This document shows positions 18,055 through 28,273 of a stretch of 28,562 nucleotides of DNA, one piece after another; position 1 is the first letter of the stretch, and every line of letters begins with the position of its first letter. Source of the stretch: Chondrus crispus (lineage: Eukaryota > Rhodophyta > Florideophyceae > Gigartinales > Gigartinaceae); contig NW_005178557.1 of the NCBI RefSeq assembly GCF_000350225.1, forward strand, positions 1 through 28,562, in the 5' to 3' direction. The notes beneath the pieces were generated by a model that was not told the origin of the DNA, did no database searches, and saw nothing but the letters and a program-made list of their open reading frames with translations. The position numbers and the translations under genes are program-made.

Positions 18055-18115
18055 CTACCACTTGCGCACGTTTACTCGTTGTTTTTGTATAGAAGGACGA
18101 TATATCTGTGAGAGA

Positions 18116-20350
18116 ATGCCTTCATCACGTCTTAATGTCGGAGATATTGTGTTATTTACAGCAATCCCCGAAGTACAGATGTCACTAGGTGTGCAAGGGA
18201 GGTATGCCAGAGTTGGACAAGTTTGGTGTTCGACTGAAGATGGGAACGACATACTTGAAGTGAAGGGATGGTTCGGGACTAGAGCTAGCCTTGAGCAAAT
18301 CAAAATTTTACACGTAATCTGGAGAAAGGGAAGAAGTAAGCTTGGAGTGCAGGAAAGGACTACTGAAGGAATTGAAAAGAATGGATTGTGTCTAGCAAGC
18401 GGTGTGCGCATATCAAATCATACATTCATGGAGGATGGAGCTGTGACGTTGAATCGCGTGGCGTCACGTCTGTTCTCCGGAAGAGCCACTGCGCCATCCG
18501 TCCTCTTCGCTGCTGCTATAGTGCTGAACTGCGACGCCAGAGTGACCCAAGTCGATCCAAATCCGTATCTGAACCCGTATGAAATGTTTTACAAGGCTAA
18601 CGAGGCGTTGAATGCAGACAGCGCCACTACCCCTACGCAACCGGCTGTGGCGTGGTATACCTTGGCGCAATCGGTATACTCTGGGGATATAGAGATATTC
18701 AGTTCGAATGTAGCGTATGACACGTATATGGAGACCATCACATGCCTCCAGAACTGCAGCTTCAGCCCGCATGATGCCCGCGGCATGATAACATACGATT
18801 CAGATTTGTTGAGTACCTTGGAAGCAACGAAACGTTTTCAGGAGGTAGATCGCAAGAGGCTGAGTATGTCTTTGATGAACTTGGATATAACTCGGCAGTT
18901 TGCCGCAAGCATTTGCAAGGAGCTGGGGATCCGGGATACGTTTGACGAAAAAGTACTCATGGCGGGGGCGTTGTGCCTAGAAAGTGAAGCCAGTACGCAA
19001 CAAGTCGAGTACGCCGAAACCATGTTTTTTGAAGAGGATGGGAGAGCAGACGAAGACGCGGAATGGCGACATACATTCAGTCACCACATGGCGTACTCTA
19101 TCCACCATGCGGACAGAAACGACAGAAACGTCGCCGTATCGATTGGGAAATTTGAAAGGGATGGAGAAAGCGTAGGCAGGAGGCACGCAGATTGTGAACA
19201 AGATTATGTGTTTGTGCATATATCAGACGTAACGAGATACATCGGTCATGACCTGAACAGTCTTCTGCTGAGCGGAGCGATGGAGAGAGGGCGGACGCAC
19301 TTCTTGCCAACGGGAAACATGACGATGCTCCCAAAAGCTATTGCGAGAATGGCGAGTCTGGCATGGTGGCGGGGAAGCTGCACCCTCACGGTACGTTTCC
19401 CAATTTCGAATGGCATGATCAACGATTCGGATTATCACATATGCTTATCTCGCATCTCAAAGCCGAAGATACTGTCGTACGTGGAGGCTGAAGAGCAGAT
19501 ACAATCAGAGGAGATGAACGATTTGAAGCGTATCTATAACCTGGTGAACCAAACATTTCCTCAGGCCGTGGAAGAAGAAGAATACGTTGACTATCACGAG
19601 TTGAACGTTGATGCACAAGAACACATGGGGATATCTGTGTCGCCTCGGGTGCGCACCAAAAGGGCGTCCGTACTGATTTCGTCGATGGAAAAGGCGGCAA
19701 ACATCGCCTGCGCTAGGTACGCCGAAGACAGAGGCGTGCCCATGTGCTTTTTGAACCAAATGGCACCCGATGACGTGAATAGTGTTCCAAGTTTTGTGTT
19801 CTGTGCAGAGATCCTCCCTCACCACCTCCAGGATGAAGAAGCCTGTGCTTTGATTACCTCTCCAGTCCATCGTGGGCCAGATCTGATCAACCACATACAG
19901 CTGAAAGCACAGCTACGGAAGGATGCACAGCGACGAACACGCAGATATCTTACAAGAGAGAAAATCATGGAGGAGATTGAGAACAACAACTTCACACTCA
20001 AATACCACCGTGGCATACAGATGGAAGACAGAATCACGCAGTATTATACGCACAAGTTTCTGAAGGGCCAAACTCAAAAGACGCTAGTGGGGACGATGTT
20101 GGGGTACCCCTCGGACGTAACAGATTTGAATCCAGACACAACGCGCATCAACGATATGCAGGCATCTGGATGCCGTTCCTTCCAGAAATGCCTCGTGCAA
20201 TTAGATAGCAGTGGAATTCGCATTTTCGTGATGCTTCCGTGTGGAATCGCAGCAGGATCGAAACTGAATCTGTCGTTGTCCTGGATTTGCCCAGACAGTA
20301 TGCGTCATGATGCATTTGCTACACAAATGGCAATGGATGTTACCGGATAA
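18116..20350 (+). CDS. Gene A copy 2: RNB-domain (RNase II/Dss1-like) protein, likely catalytically inactive
   Basis: This ORF encodes a 744-residue protein from ATG 18116 (MPSSRLNVGDIVLF). The N-terminal 300 residues are unassigned; they open with a small beta-rich part, as in mitochondrial RNase II-like proteins. The RNB region is recognisable by YVFVHISDVTRYI (from about 365), a downstream RGRTHFLPTGNMTMLPKAIA segment, ARYAEDRGVPMCF and ITSPVHRGPDLINH (580-593). The catalytic signature I-D-x3-T-x-D/E-x-D-D is instead IHHADRNDRNV at 329-339, so three of four metal-binding Asp are His330, Asn338 and Val339. The active-site Arg of TSPIR aligns with His585. It therefore looks like an RNA-binding pseudoenzyme (inference). 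It is intronless, and its C-terminal half is nearly identical in copy 1. Dss1/CYT-4-type relatives act in mitochondria; location here is unknown. Confidence 0.7.
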   Translation: MPSSRLNVGDIVLFTAIPEVQMSLGVQGRYARVGQVWCSTEDGNDILEVKGWFGTRASLEQIKILHVIWRKGRSKLGVQERTTEGIEKNGLCLASGVRISNHTFMEDGAVTLNRVASRLFSGRATAPSVLFAAAIVLNCDARVTQVDPNPYLNPYEMFYKANEALNADSATTPTQPAVAWYTLAQSVYSGDIEIFSSNVAYDTYMETITCLQNCSFSPHDARGMITYDSDLLSTLEATKRFQEVDRKRLSMSLMNLDITRQFAASICKELGIRDTFDEKVLMAGALCLESEASTQQVEYAETMFFEEDGRADEDAEWRHTFSHHMAYSIHHADRNDRNVAVSIGKFERDGESVGRRHADCEQDYVFVHISDVTRYIGHDLNSLLLSGAMERGRTHFLPTGNMTMLPKAIARMASLAWWRGSCTLTVRFPISNGMINDSDYHICLSRISKPKILSYVEAEEQIQSEEMNDLKRIYNLVNQTFPQAVEEEEYVDYHELNVDAQEHMGISVSPRVRTKRASVLISSMEKAANIACARYAEDRGVPMCFLNQMAPDDVNSVPSFVFCAEILPHHLQDEEACALITSPVHRGPDLINHIQLKAQLRKDAQRRTRRYLTREKIMEEIENNNFTLKYHRGIQMEDRITQYYTHKFLKGQTQKTLVGTMLGYPSDVTDLNPDTTRINDMQASGCRSFQKCLVQLDSSGIRIFVMLPCGIAAGSKLNLSLSWICPDSMRHDAFATQMAMDVTG

Positions 20351-20802
20351 CCACGCGATGCAAGCCGAAGCCCAGTCTTTGGGCAGAAGTGGAAAAGTAA
20401 TATACGCACAGGGTAGAACCAGGTTTTCACAGATAATTAGGAGATATTCCCTTTTATAATATAGAGTAAGGCATATTCCCTATACCCAAACGACATTACA
20501 AATTACGATGAAGTACTGTGGGAATGGAAAAAGCAATTAGCACATCACCAAGTACTAAAGAATATTACAATTAGCAGCAATAGTCCTGTTACGCAAAAGT
20601 AATACTAATTCACCCGGAGCCCCATTTTTATAAAAAGAAACATTTGGAAAACATTAGTGTAATTTGAAATATTCAAATGGAATTTGCAATTTTTTAAATT
20701 AATGTAATTTCAAACAAATGCGATTAGCAGAAAAGTGGGATTAGCCCATCGTGGGATTAGCAGGGATTAGGGCGAATCCCGCGAATCCCGTGAAACCCAT
20801 AA
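20351..20802. other. AT-rich spacer downstream of gene A copy 2
   Basis: This is the equivalent of 1005-1456 with very few base changes. No gene is supported. Confidence 0.6.
20609..20725 (+). repeat. AT-rich direct repeat, copy 2a
   Basis: This is the copy 2 equivalent of 1263-1379. It is paired with 23918-24032. Confidence 0.75.
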
Positions 20803-21241
20803 CTAAGAAGTATACAAGTTTAAAAGCAGAGCAGTATAGAAGTACGAAAGCAGAGAAGTATAGAAGAATGGAAGTTTAGAAGTATAAGAGTATGATAGTA
20901 TAGAAGAATAAGAAGTATAAAAGTATAGAAGTTTAGAAGCAGAGAAGCAGAGAAGTTTCGACACAGAAAAGCAGAGAAGTTTCGACACAGAAAAGCAGAG
21001 AAGTTTAAAAGCAGAGATGTATAGAAGCACAGAGGCAGAGGCGTTTGAATGCAGAGAATTATGGAAGTATAGAAGTTTAAAAGCAGAGCGGTATAGAAGT
21101 ATAGAAGCAGAATTTTAAAAGCAGAGCGGGATAGTTGTATATAAGTTTAGAACAGGGAAGTATGGAAGAATAGAATTTTAAAAGCAGAGAAGTTCAGAAG
21201 TGTAAAAGTATAGAAGGATAGAAGTTTAAAAGGAAGTACGA
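20803..21241. repeat. Purine-rich low-complexity repeat, copy 2
   Basis: This is the same AGAAGTATAGAAG-type tract as 1457-1895, essentially unchanged. That is unusual for slippage-prone sequence and supports a recent duplication. Confidence 0.85.
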
Positions 21242-21381
21242 CCACGGTAGAGTACTGTACGGAGGGGGGAGGGGGGCGCAGTAGAAATAAAAAATGCGTG
21301 GGCATTAGCAACGCTGACCTAGAATACCGTTTTTTGGTTAAATTGTTGTACAGCTGGTTGGCAGCCGCCGAAAAGACAGCC

Positions 21382-21807
21382 ATGAACCTTCTTCTGGCGG
21401 TGCATCCCGAAGGTAGACACTCCACGCCCGTTTTGGAAGAGGCCATTCAAGATGATCTTCCGCCGATAAACGAGGTGTTCTCTGCGGAAGCGAGGGACGC
21501 TTTTAACTACCTTCGCCGCGTGACCGACATGTACAACTGCTTTGAAATGCCAGAATTGGTACTTGCGGAAATTGACGTCTCCTTTCGACAAAACGGAGAG
21601 TACAACGAAATCATTTGGATGGCGACCGCACTGTACACTTTTGGCAGTGGTGAGATCAATAGGATGCTTGGCTTCTACGAAGAAATTTATGGAGAAGATG
21701 TAGGAGTATGTGGCGAAGACAGTGATCAGAGCATGGAGATGGATGATATAGATGACGAAGAATTGGATGAAATGCTAGAGCCAGCTACTCCAGAAACGCA
21801 CTACTAA
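21382..21807 (+). CDS. Gene B copy 2: small acidic protein of unknown function
   Basis: This is a 141-residue frame from ATG 21382 to TAA, with the same layout as copy 1: a helical body and a strongly acidic C-terminus. In this copy the upstream frame is open further back, because the leader lacks a 2-bp insertion (AGCAACG here, AGCAAAACG in copy 1), but there is no ATG before 21382 in that frame. It has Glu for Asp near residue 11, Ala for Thr, Gly for Asp and Ala for Val relative to copy 1. I recognise no family. Confidence 0.65.
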   Translation: MNLLLAVHPEGRHSTPVLEEAIQDDLPPINEVFSAEARDAFNYLRRVTDMYNCFEMPELVLAEIDVSFRQNGEYNEIIWMATALYTFGSGEINRMLGFYEEIYGEDVGVCGEDSDQSMEMDDIDDEELDEMLEPATPETHY

Positions 21808-22099
21808 TCAGTCTGTTGCGAATAAACACGATCTGGCTCATTGCTTCTCACTGTTTATTTTTCATACGTTCTAGCTGCTTGCGCTCTCCCCCTCCACCCT
21901 TCGCTTTTTTTTTGGTCTGGCGGTTGGTTGCTCCTGGTGCGGGATGCAGTACAGTTCTTCTTTTTCTAGATGTAAGGGGCAGTAAAAGTGGACGAGTGCC
22001 TGTGTGCCTGCATGCAATACCTACCATTGAGTCCATAGTCTAAAGTACCGATCTTACTTCAATTGGTCTACATGTTTCGAGCAGCAGAGGGGGCTGCCC
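21808..22099. other. Convergent spacer between genes B and C, copy 2
   Basis: This is the 3' flank of both genes, with a T-rich tract near 21905-21913. AATAAA lies just after the gene B stop (near 21822) and could serve as its polyadenylation signal. The equivalent spacer in copy 1 is 2464-2754. Confidence 0.45.
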
Positions 22100-23653
22100 C
22101 TAAGAAGTGTAAACGCCCGCTATGAGAGGTGTTAGCACTAGGTCCTTCCTAAGCGAGAGACCTGGACCAGTGTATTCCGTCATCCATGAGACTCCGTCTC
22201 TGCTGGTAACGCTAAAGTACTTGTCGTTTGAGTACAAATAAAGCAAGCCGGTTCCGGTGTCGTGCAACTGACCGCGCATCCATGGGCCCGTAGGCAACGG
22301 CTTGGTGATTTCAAAGACTCCTGTCATCTCCCCCATGCAAAGAAAGTTGACGGTGCCTCGGAACAACTGGAACGAAGAGGCGTAAACCGGGATAAAAGCT
22401 AGGAGAGCGTCGAGGGGAAGTCTGAGATACGTGGCAAGACTTTGAATGTCGCACTGAACGATTCCGCCTGGCTTGTCGATGAAACCAAACATTTTGCCTC
22501 CATGCCGCTCCACAGACTGCTTTGCTTTAAGCAGACGTGACAATATGCGATCGAAGGATGGAACAACCTCTTTTGAACAGGTACGGAAGAACCCACCTCG
22601 AAGACGATCCAGCACACCAGCAGGGTAGTCTTGATCGTTGACGTGCAGGACCAAGTGAGTACCGCGCATAACCCAAGCTCCTTGAAACATGTCATATTGC
22701 TGTACTACCTCATCATCAACGTAGATGGGCCAAGACTGAAATCTGACTCCTGCTGGATCCCGAAAAGAATCCGTTGGGATTTCATGAAAAGGAAGGTGGG
22801 AGATCTGGTTTCCAGGAGACGGAGACCAATTCGTTGACCAGTAGAAGAAGTGGCCACTGTGAAGTCTTGCGAGGGCAACATTGCGGCCACGTTCAGTTGC
22901 TCTCCAAGTCTGCGGGAAGGGAGAGGAGATGTAGAGATCCCCCTTGTCGACGCCACCGGGCCCTAGAAGCGGGGCGTGAGGTTTGTACTGCACGTACTTT
23001 GCGTGCGGATTGGGAGCGAGGGAGCGAGGTTGGTGGCGAGGGAGGTCCTTTTCTCCATGGTCACCTCCCAAGTAGACCACGTGGCCATCGGGAAGAAGCT
23101 CGGATAGCTCACCTGCTTTCTTGACGTTAATGCACGAAACGCGCCTGTTGGGAGGGTCGGCGGGGGCGGCGGGAAGAGTGTTGTCGTAGAGGAGGTTTCC
23201 TTTTAGCTTAGATGAGTGCCTGTAGTAATAAGGACACCAGTTGTCTGCCTCGACCTCGGGCAAATCGCCGAACTTGGACCTTGATATGTCGGTCTTGATG
23301 TAGGCGTTCGCCCAATCAAACTTTCCGTCCAGACGAAAGCCCTTGTCATCGAGAGCCCCGGTAAACGCTTTATATAACTTGATGACGGCAGCGGAAAGAA
23401 TGATATGACCACTTGGCGTGAATACACGGTCATCGGTGGTGAGGTCGGAAAGCTTGCGCAATTGGTATTTCCTGCTGGTGCCATGATAGATCCAGACGTT
23501 CTTGCCTTCAACCTTGAGGCTGGGATTGCCTTCGTCTAGATGCAGAGAGGTACTGGAGCTGTCCAAGTCGTCTGCGTGGCCGCCGGAGAACATGGTGTCG
23601 ATTTGATCATGAGCGGCCTGGCGCGTTGCAGCGTGGCTTGCGTACCTGGGCAT
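22100..23653 (-). CDS. Gene C copy 2: unrecognised 517-residue protein
   Basis: This is the intact second copy of gene C, from ATG 23651-23653 to the stop at 22100, the same length as copy 1. Differences seen are Trp for Cys in FD-C-ANAY, Asp for Asn in KFG-N-LPEV, His for Pro in NQIS-P-LPF and His for Gln in GQL-Q-DT. At least four of the roughly eight nucleotide differences noticed change the protein, a high share for a constrained gene. Preservation of the whole frame in both copies still supports a real product. It is convergent with gene B and has its own TATA box. Confidence 0.8.
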   Translation of the reverse strand: MPRYASHAATRQAAHDQIDTMFSGGHADDLDSSSTSLHLDEGNPSLKVEGKNVWIYHGTSRKYQLRKLSDLTTDDRVFTPSGHIILSAAVIKLYKAFTGALDDKGFRLDGKFDWANAYIKTDISRSKFGDLPEVEADNWCPYYYRHSSKLKGNLLYDNTLPAAPADPPNRRVSCINVKKAGELSELLPDGHVVYLGGDHGEKDLPRHQPRSLAPNPHAKYVQYKPHAPLLGPGGVDKGDLYISSPFPQTWRATERGRNVALARLHSGHFFYWSTNWSPSPGNQISHLPFHEIPTDSFRDPAGVRFQSWPIYVDDEVVQQYDMFQGAWVMRGTHLVLHVNDQDYPAGVLDRLRGGFFRTCSKEVVPSFDRILSRLLKAKQSVERHGGKMFGFIDKPGGIVQCDIQSLATYLRLPLDALLAFIPVYASSFQLFRGTVNFLCMGEMTGVFEITKPLPTGPWMRGQLHDTGTGLLYLYSNDKYFSVTSRDGVSWMTEYTGPGLSLRKDLVLTPLIAGVYTS

Positions 23654-23785
23654 GTTAAGACTTGAGGATACAAAGCGAGGGGTGAGGACTGAGGCGAAGC
23701 GAGGAGAACGAGCAGAGGCGGAAAAAGCATGAGGATATTGGGAGGGCTCGAAGGGGCAACTTTGAGATCAGCGAGGAGGGGTATC

Positions 23786-23793
23786 TATTTATA
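23786..23793 (-). promoter_or_regulatory. TATA box for gene C copy 2
   Basis: TATAAATA on the minus strand, 133 bp upstream of the start codon, as in copy 1. Confidence 0.6.
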
Positions 23794-23917
23794 GAGCCCA
23801 GAGCCATGAAGAGTTTAGGTAAAAATGACACGTGGAGCTGAAGTTGAGGTATCTGTGAGAAGCTAAGGCATAATGACAGTGTACAATAAACAATTACAGC
23901 ACACAGCACCAAACGAC

Positions 23918-24032
23918 TTCACCCCGAGCCCCATTTAAAAAATCCATATTTAGAAAACATTAATTTAATTTCAAATATTAAAATGTAATTGCACAAATTA
24001 ATTAATTAACGCAATTTCAAACAAATGGGATT
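23918..24032 (+). repeat. AT-rich direct repeat, copy 2b
   Basis: This is the copy 2 equivalent of 4573-4688. It is one A shorter in the run after CCCCATTT. Confidence 0.75.
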
Positions 24033-24648
24033 CGTATCTATACCCATGTCCGAACAGACGCGCGTTCAGGTGGGCTGAAATTAAGCGCAAATTTACTTCG
24101 GTCTGACGGAGTGCGCATTGGCTAGAAAAAAATCTGGAAAAATTTCAATGCGCACAGGGCCAAATTTGATTATTTTATCATACCGGATGGACGTCGAAAA
24201 TTGCCGACATGCATCCGACCGCAACCGTTGGCCGGATGGACGTCATCCTCGCTGTCATGTCGCGTCATTGATCCCGTTCGTCGCTGTCACGATATCATTC
24301 GCGGTTCCCCTATTCACGCCCCTGAATCCCGACGCGCATCTACTGGCTGGCGCTCCTCGTAACGCGCGTCTATTGGTTCACTACTGATCTCACTTACTCT
24401 GTCCGTTCCACTCCTTCCCCCGCCCTGAATGACCACATACTGTATGAGACAATCTCATCCGCACGTTCTCTGGAACCACACCGCTCCCCTTCCGTACTCC
24501 TGTTGCCCCTCCTCCAACGCGCCCGCCCTCTTACGACTATCCCTGTCCGTTTAGGGAATTAGGGGAATTAGGCGGAATCACAGGTTTACGCATATTGATA
24601 TAACGATGTAGGGACCATCTATGTTTAGTTCTGGGGTCAGTTCCCGCG
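24033..24648. other. Non-coding spacer of the cassette, copy 2
   Basis: This is the equivalent of 4689-5317. The CCGGATGGACGTC word again occurs twice. No gene is supported. Confidence 0.5.
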
Positions 24649-25053
24649 GGACGATACGTTTTTGGCACATGTCAGGATCGATACGTAATGACAAAAAACG
24701 TATCGTCCAGGCCTGATTCGACGTATGTGCGATTTTGGTACTGTCTACGGTATATGGCCCAAAACGTATCGTGCCGGGCGGTTTTAACGGCGACAGTTTT
24801 CTGGTGGGACGATACGTTTTAGGCCGATTTACACGGCGGCACCCCCATACGCGCTGTATTGGCAACATTGCTGTTGGGAATTTCTGACTAAAATTTTGCC
24901 GACGGCGGCGCACAGCCAATAAAATGTCAGTGCGCAAAATTTAGTTTTTGCCGTGTGCGATTAGAGGCGCATGAGCAATATTATTAACTTCATATTTTAT
25001 CACGTACCGTGTCCCTCGTCTGGCAAGATTGTCAGATGCCCAAAACGTATCGT
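24649..25053. repeat. Iteron cluster, copy 2
   Basis: The same five ACGATACGTTT-type sites occur in the same order and orientation as at 5318-5722, with cores unchanged while some flanks differ (for example GTGCCGGG for GTGCTGGG). Confidence 0.75.
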
Positions 25054-25288
25054 GCTGGGTGGGGCAATTACAGCAGGCAGATTTAGTGGCAGGGCCTTAT
25101 ACTGCACTAACAGTGTCCTAATGCGCATGTACGAATTACACAATAAGGCATAAGGTAATTAATTTAATTTATTTGAATTACACAATAAGGCGGAGTAATT
25201 TATGTCCTGAACATCAAAGCTTTCTAAGTTATTTACTGCGCGAAATTGAAAAGCGCCGTATGCCGGTTTCGATGATCGTTGCCTCAAC

Positions 25289-26266
25289 GACGCATTTTGG
25301 ACGGGTGTGTCAGAGATGCGTTGGGGAGGGATGCGCGCACGATGCGTTCTGGAGAGGTGCGTCTAGGATGCGAGCTGAGGGGGTGCGAGAATGATGCGTT
25401 GGAAGGGGTGCCAGAATGCTACGTTAGAGAGGGGTGCGCTCGTGATGTGTTCTATAGGGGTGCGCTCATCATTCGTTTTAGAGAGATGCCAGAATGATAC
25501 GTTCGAGAGGGGTGCGCCCACGACGCGTTCTAAGGGGGTGCGAGATTGATGCGTTCGGGAGGGGTGCGCCCATGATGCGGTCTGGAGGGGCGCGAGAACA
25601 ATGCATTTTGGAAGGGTGCCAGAATGATACGTTCGGGAGGGGTGCGCCCACGATGTGTTCTGAAGGGGTGCGAGAATGATACGTTCGAGAGGGGTGCGGC
25701 CACGACGCGTTCTAGGGGGGTGCGAGATTGTTGCGTTCGGGAGGGGTGCGCCCATGATGCGGTCTGGAGGGGCGCGAGAACAATGCATTTTGGAAGGGTG
25801 CGAGAATGATACGTTCGGGAGGGGTGCACCCACGATGCGTTCTGAAGGGGTGCGAGAATGATACGTTCGAGAGGGGTGCGGCCACGACGCGTTCTAGGGG
25901 GGTGCGAGATTGATGCGTTCGGGAGGGGTGCGCTCATGATGCGGTCTGGAGGGGCGCGAGAACAATGCATTTTGGAAGGGTGCGAGAATGATACGTTCGG
26001 GAGGGGTGCGCCCACGATGCGTTCTGAAGGGGTGTGAGAATGATACGTTCGAGAGGGGTGCGCCAATGATGCGTTCTGGAGGGGCGCGAGAACGATGCGT
26101 TTTGGAAGGGTGCGAGAATGATACGTTCGGGAGGGGTGCGCCCACGATGCGTTCTGAAGGGGTGCCAGAATGATACGTTCGAGAGGGGTGCGCCCATGAT
26201 GCGTTCTGGAGGGGCGCGAGAACGATGCGTTTTGGAAGGGTGCGAGAATGATACTTTGGAGAGGGC
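25289..26266. repeat. 26-bp minisatellite, copy 2 (about 37-38 units)
   Basis: This is the same 26-bp unit as copy 1 but about twice as many units. A higher-order period of 182 bp (seven units) is visible: the block beginning at 25676 with GCGGCCACGACGCGTTC recurs at 25858. The array therefore grew by duplicating multi-unit blocks. Long frames on both strands are a by-product of the lack of stops. Confidence 0.9.
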
Positions 26267-26406
26267 TACTCGCAAGACGCGTCTTGCAAGGGGCCTGAAC
26301 GGTGCGTTTGCATGTTTCTTTTCTGTTTCAGCTACTTCGGTAGTAGATGGCCGTTACGAAAGCACAAGTGTAAATTTTGTGGGGTTGTTTGTGTAGTGGA
26401 GAAACA

Positions 26407-26633
26407 GCAAAACGGCACAATTGGTGAGCATAGCAGTTGGATATGGCGCGACGTAGAAGATGTATAAATGAATGATTCAACAAAAACGGCGGGTAGTGAT
26501 CGCACGGGCACATGGAAATGTGAGGATCGCTGTGACATGTGAATGGTTCCGTTTTCGAGAAGATTGAAGCTTTCTATCGTTGAGAGTTTATTGAAAATGT
26601 GGTCCTAATACTGCAGTATGTGGATATCGAAAA
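26407..26633. other. 3' flank of the helicase fragment
   Basis: This is unique sequence between the cassette end and the helicase stop codon. No gene is supported; it is probably the helicase 3' untranslated region. Confidence 0.45.
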
Positions 26634-28273
26634 CTACTGGCAGTCCAGTTGGAGAAGACCTTGATGTATGGCCCAAGCCAGTGGGAGCCATATTGTCAGA
26701 GGCATATCGTCGTTATTCTCGTCAGCGGACTCTATGGATGCATCCGAGAAGATGACGGCTAAGTCCTTCTCAGTGACCCGGGCCGGGCGGTCACGGAGAA
26801 CGGAGTTGAAGCGGCAAAGGATTTCGGAAGGGAACAGGTTTTCAGCGATCTGTTGCTGGAAAGACTTCATTCGCCAAAGGTTCCAGGCGAGTGATATCAT
26901 AGGACGTAGATCGCAACGACCGTATCGGCCGAATGTGGGGTGAAGTGGTTGGCCAAGGCAGTGCGAGAGGCGGCAATCATAGCACTTGAGAGGGACTTTT
27001 CTTGGAACGGGGCAAGACGGGACGAAATGGGTCGTAGAGAAACAGGCATAGCAGCTTCTTTCCATGAATGGACAGTCATTCTGAGGATGTTCCGTACCGG
27101 AACGGCGTGGAGAAGCGTGGCATAAGAGACACGTCGTCTTGGTTAGGAAGAGGAATTGAGTTACTAAATGAACCGTGGATTCGGTGTCAATTGCCTGGAA
27201 GTGACTAAATGGCAACGATAGGGGAGGTGACGGGGAAGGCAAAGGGTTTGTGGGAACATTAGGTTGGGTTTGGCGCGCCATACTGGGAGAAGTTCGTAAG
27301 GTCTTGAATGAATTTCTTCCGGATGGTGGAAGTGACGCGGGCCGTTTGCCCGAAAGGACTTGCTTCAAAGATGGTGACGCCGTTGGAAGTGACCGTGGAC
27401 GGACTGGAAATGGTGCTTGCTGCATTGAAGGTGATGCTGAAGGCAGCAAGTGTTCACTTGATTGTTGTGGGGAGAAGCTAAGGATTCTTCGAACTGGAGG
27501 GGCTGGAGGGGGGTTGGTTGGAGCGGATTGCTCAAGCAAGAGAGCATTTCATCAAAGTTGTGCTGGGTGGATGTGGTGGCTCCGATATGGTTTTGCCGTT
27601 GAGGCTCGAGATGGATTTGATTTTGATCTTGATGTGGAGGTGGCAACTGCGATTGCGATGGTGTGGTGGGAAGCGAATGTTGCTGAGACTGGGATTGCGA
27701 ATTTGCATCCCAAGGTCTAGAGGTATCCGGTGTGTGAAATTGTGAACTCTGAGGGGTGTGCGGTGCATTAGTTGGCTGGGAGGGGAACATAGATCTGCAA
27801 ACATCGCACCAGACTGCGTGCTTGTCGAAGCGACAGACACCAGAGACTTGGCCATCCATGGCTGTGTAAAGTGCATCTTTGCGGCAATCCGTGGTATTGA
27901 GGACCCAATTCATCATCTCGTTTCGGTTCGTTACTGCGAGATCATTTTCGTCAATGTTGCCCTTTTTGAGAAGGGAGGTTTCGAAGCTCTTATTGTACTG
28001 GGTTGAGTTTAGGACGAAGACGAATGCGTGGTGTCCGTCGCGTCCAGACCGGCCACTCTCCTGTGCAAAGTCGACGAGGCTTCTTGCGGCGCCAAGATGA
28101 ACTGTTGCTCGAACATCTGGAACATCTATTCCGGTACCGAAGGCGACTTCGTGTGCGCACTGCAGCTGCAGTAATTTTTCGTGCTTTTTGATTATAATTT
28201 CGCAGCATGGCTGGAGTTCGAGCTCTGCCTGGCGTCGCTCGCTCAGCAGTTTGTTGTCGACACGCTTATTTAT
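26634..28273 (-). pseudogene. RecQ-like (telomere-linked type) helicase, C-terminal fragment with frameshift
   Basis: The frame is open from 28273 to 27365 and contains motif V (VAFGTGIDVPDV) and motif VI (QESGRSGRDG), which are diagnostic of superfamily 2 RecQ helicases. A Cys-containing segment (CRFDKHAVWCDVC) and a Gln/Pro/Ser-rich linker follow. The protein continues in another frame to the stop at 26634, so a frameshift or unseen intron lies at about 27365-27540. That second part has a Cys/His-rich module (CLLCHAS, CPFMERSCYACFSTTH, CYDCRLSHCLG) ending in a WNLWR motif, as in fungal subtelomeric helicases. Motifs I-IV are missing because the frame is cut at about 28265. Spacing before motif V also looks abnormal. 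It is a broken gene. Confidence 0.7.

Larger units (their letters stand above)
17211..18115. other. Spacer between dioxygenase-like gene and gene A copy 2
   Basis: No gene is supported. The spacer contains a copy of the gene B leader (17559-17650) with TATAAATA just before it (17554-17561). Two imperfect repeats of GAATGGCATGTT-CCTGAAAGAGGA lie near 17664 and 17732, and a second GTTAAATTGTTGTA word is at 17710. A GA microsatellite follows. The left end of cassette copy 2 probably lies in this stretch. Confidence 0.55.
17559..26406 (+). mobile_element. Three-gene cassette, copy 2 (complete gene content)
   Basis: The part 19347-26406 matches 1-6537, and copy 1 leaves the window there, so the true left end is not known. 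I place it tentatively near 17559, where gene-B-leader sequence appears. Differences from copy 1 are few base changes, a small insertion with a duplicated ATTACACAATAAGGC near 25140-25195, and about 19 extra 26-bp units. The sharp right end after AGAAACA at 26406 adjoins the 3' flank of another helicase fragment. Confidence 0.55.

Noticed and set aside
25363..26275. Long minus-strand and plus-strand open frames across the minisatellite (for example 178 and 156 codons)
   Set aside because: They arise because the 26-bp unit lacks stops; each strand and several frames are open, and the peptides only restate the repeat.
27250..27720. Plus-strand 156-codon frame opposite the helicase fragment
   Set aside because: It is a shadow of the Gln/Pro/Ser-rich linker; the helicase motifs fix the minus strand as coding.
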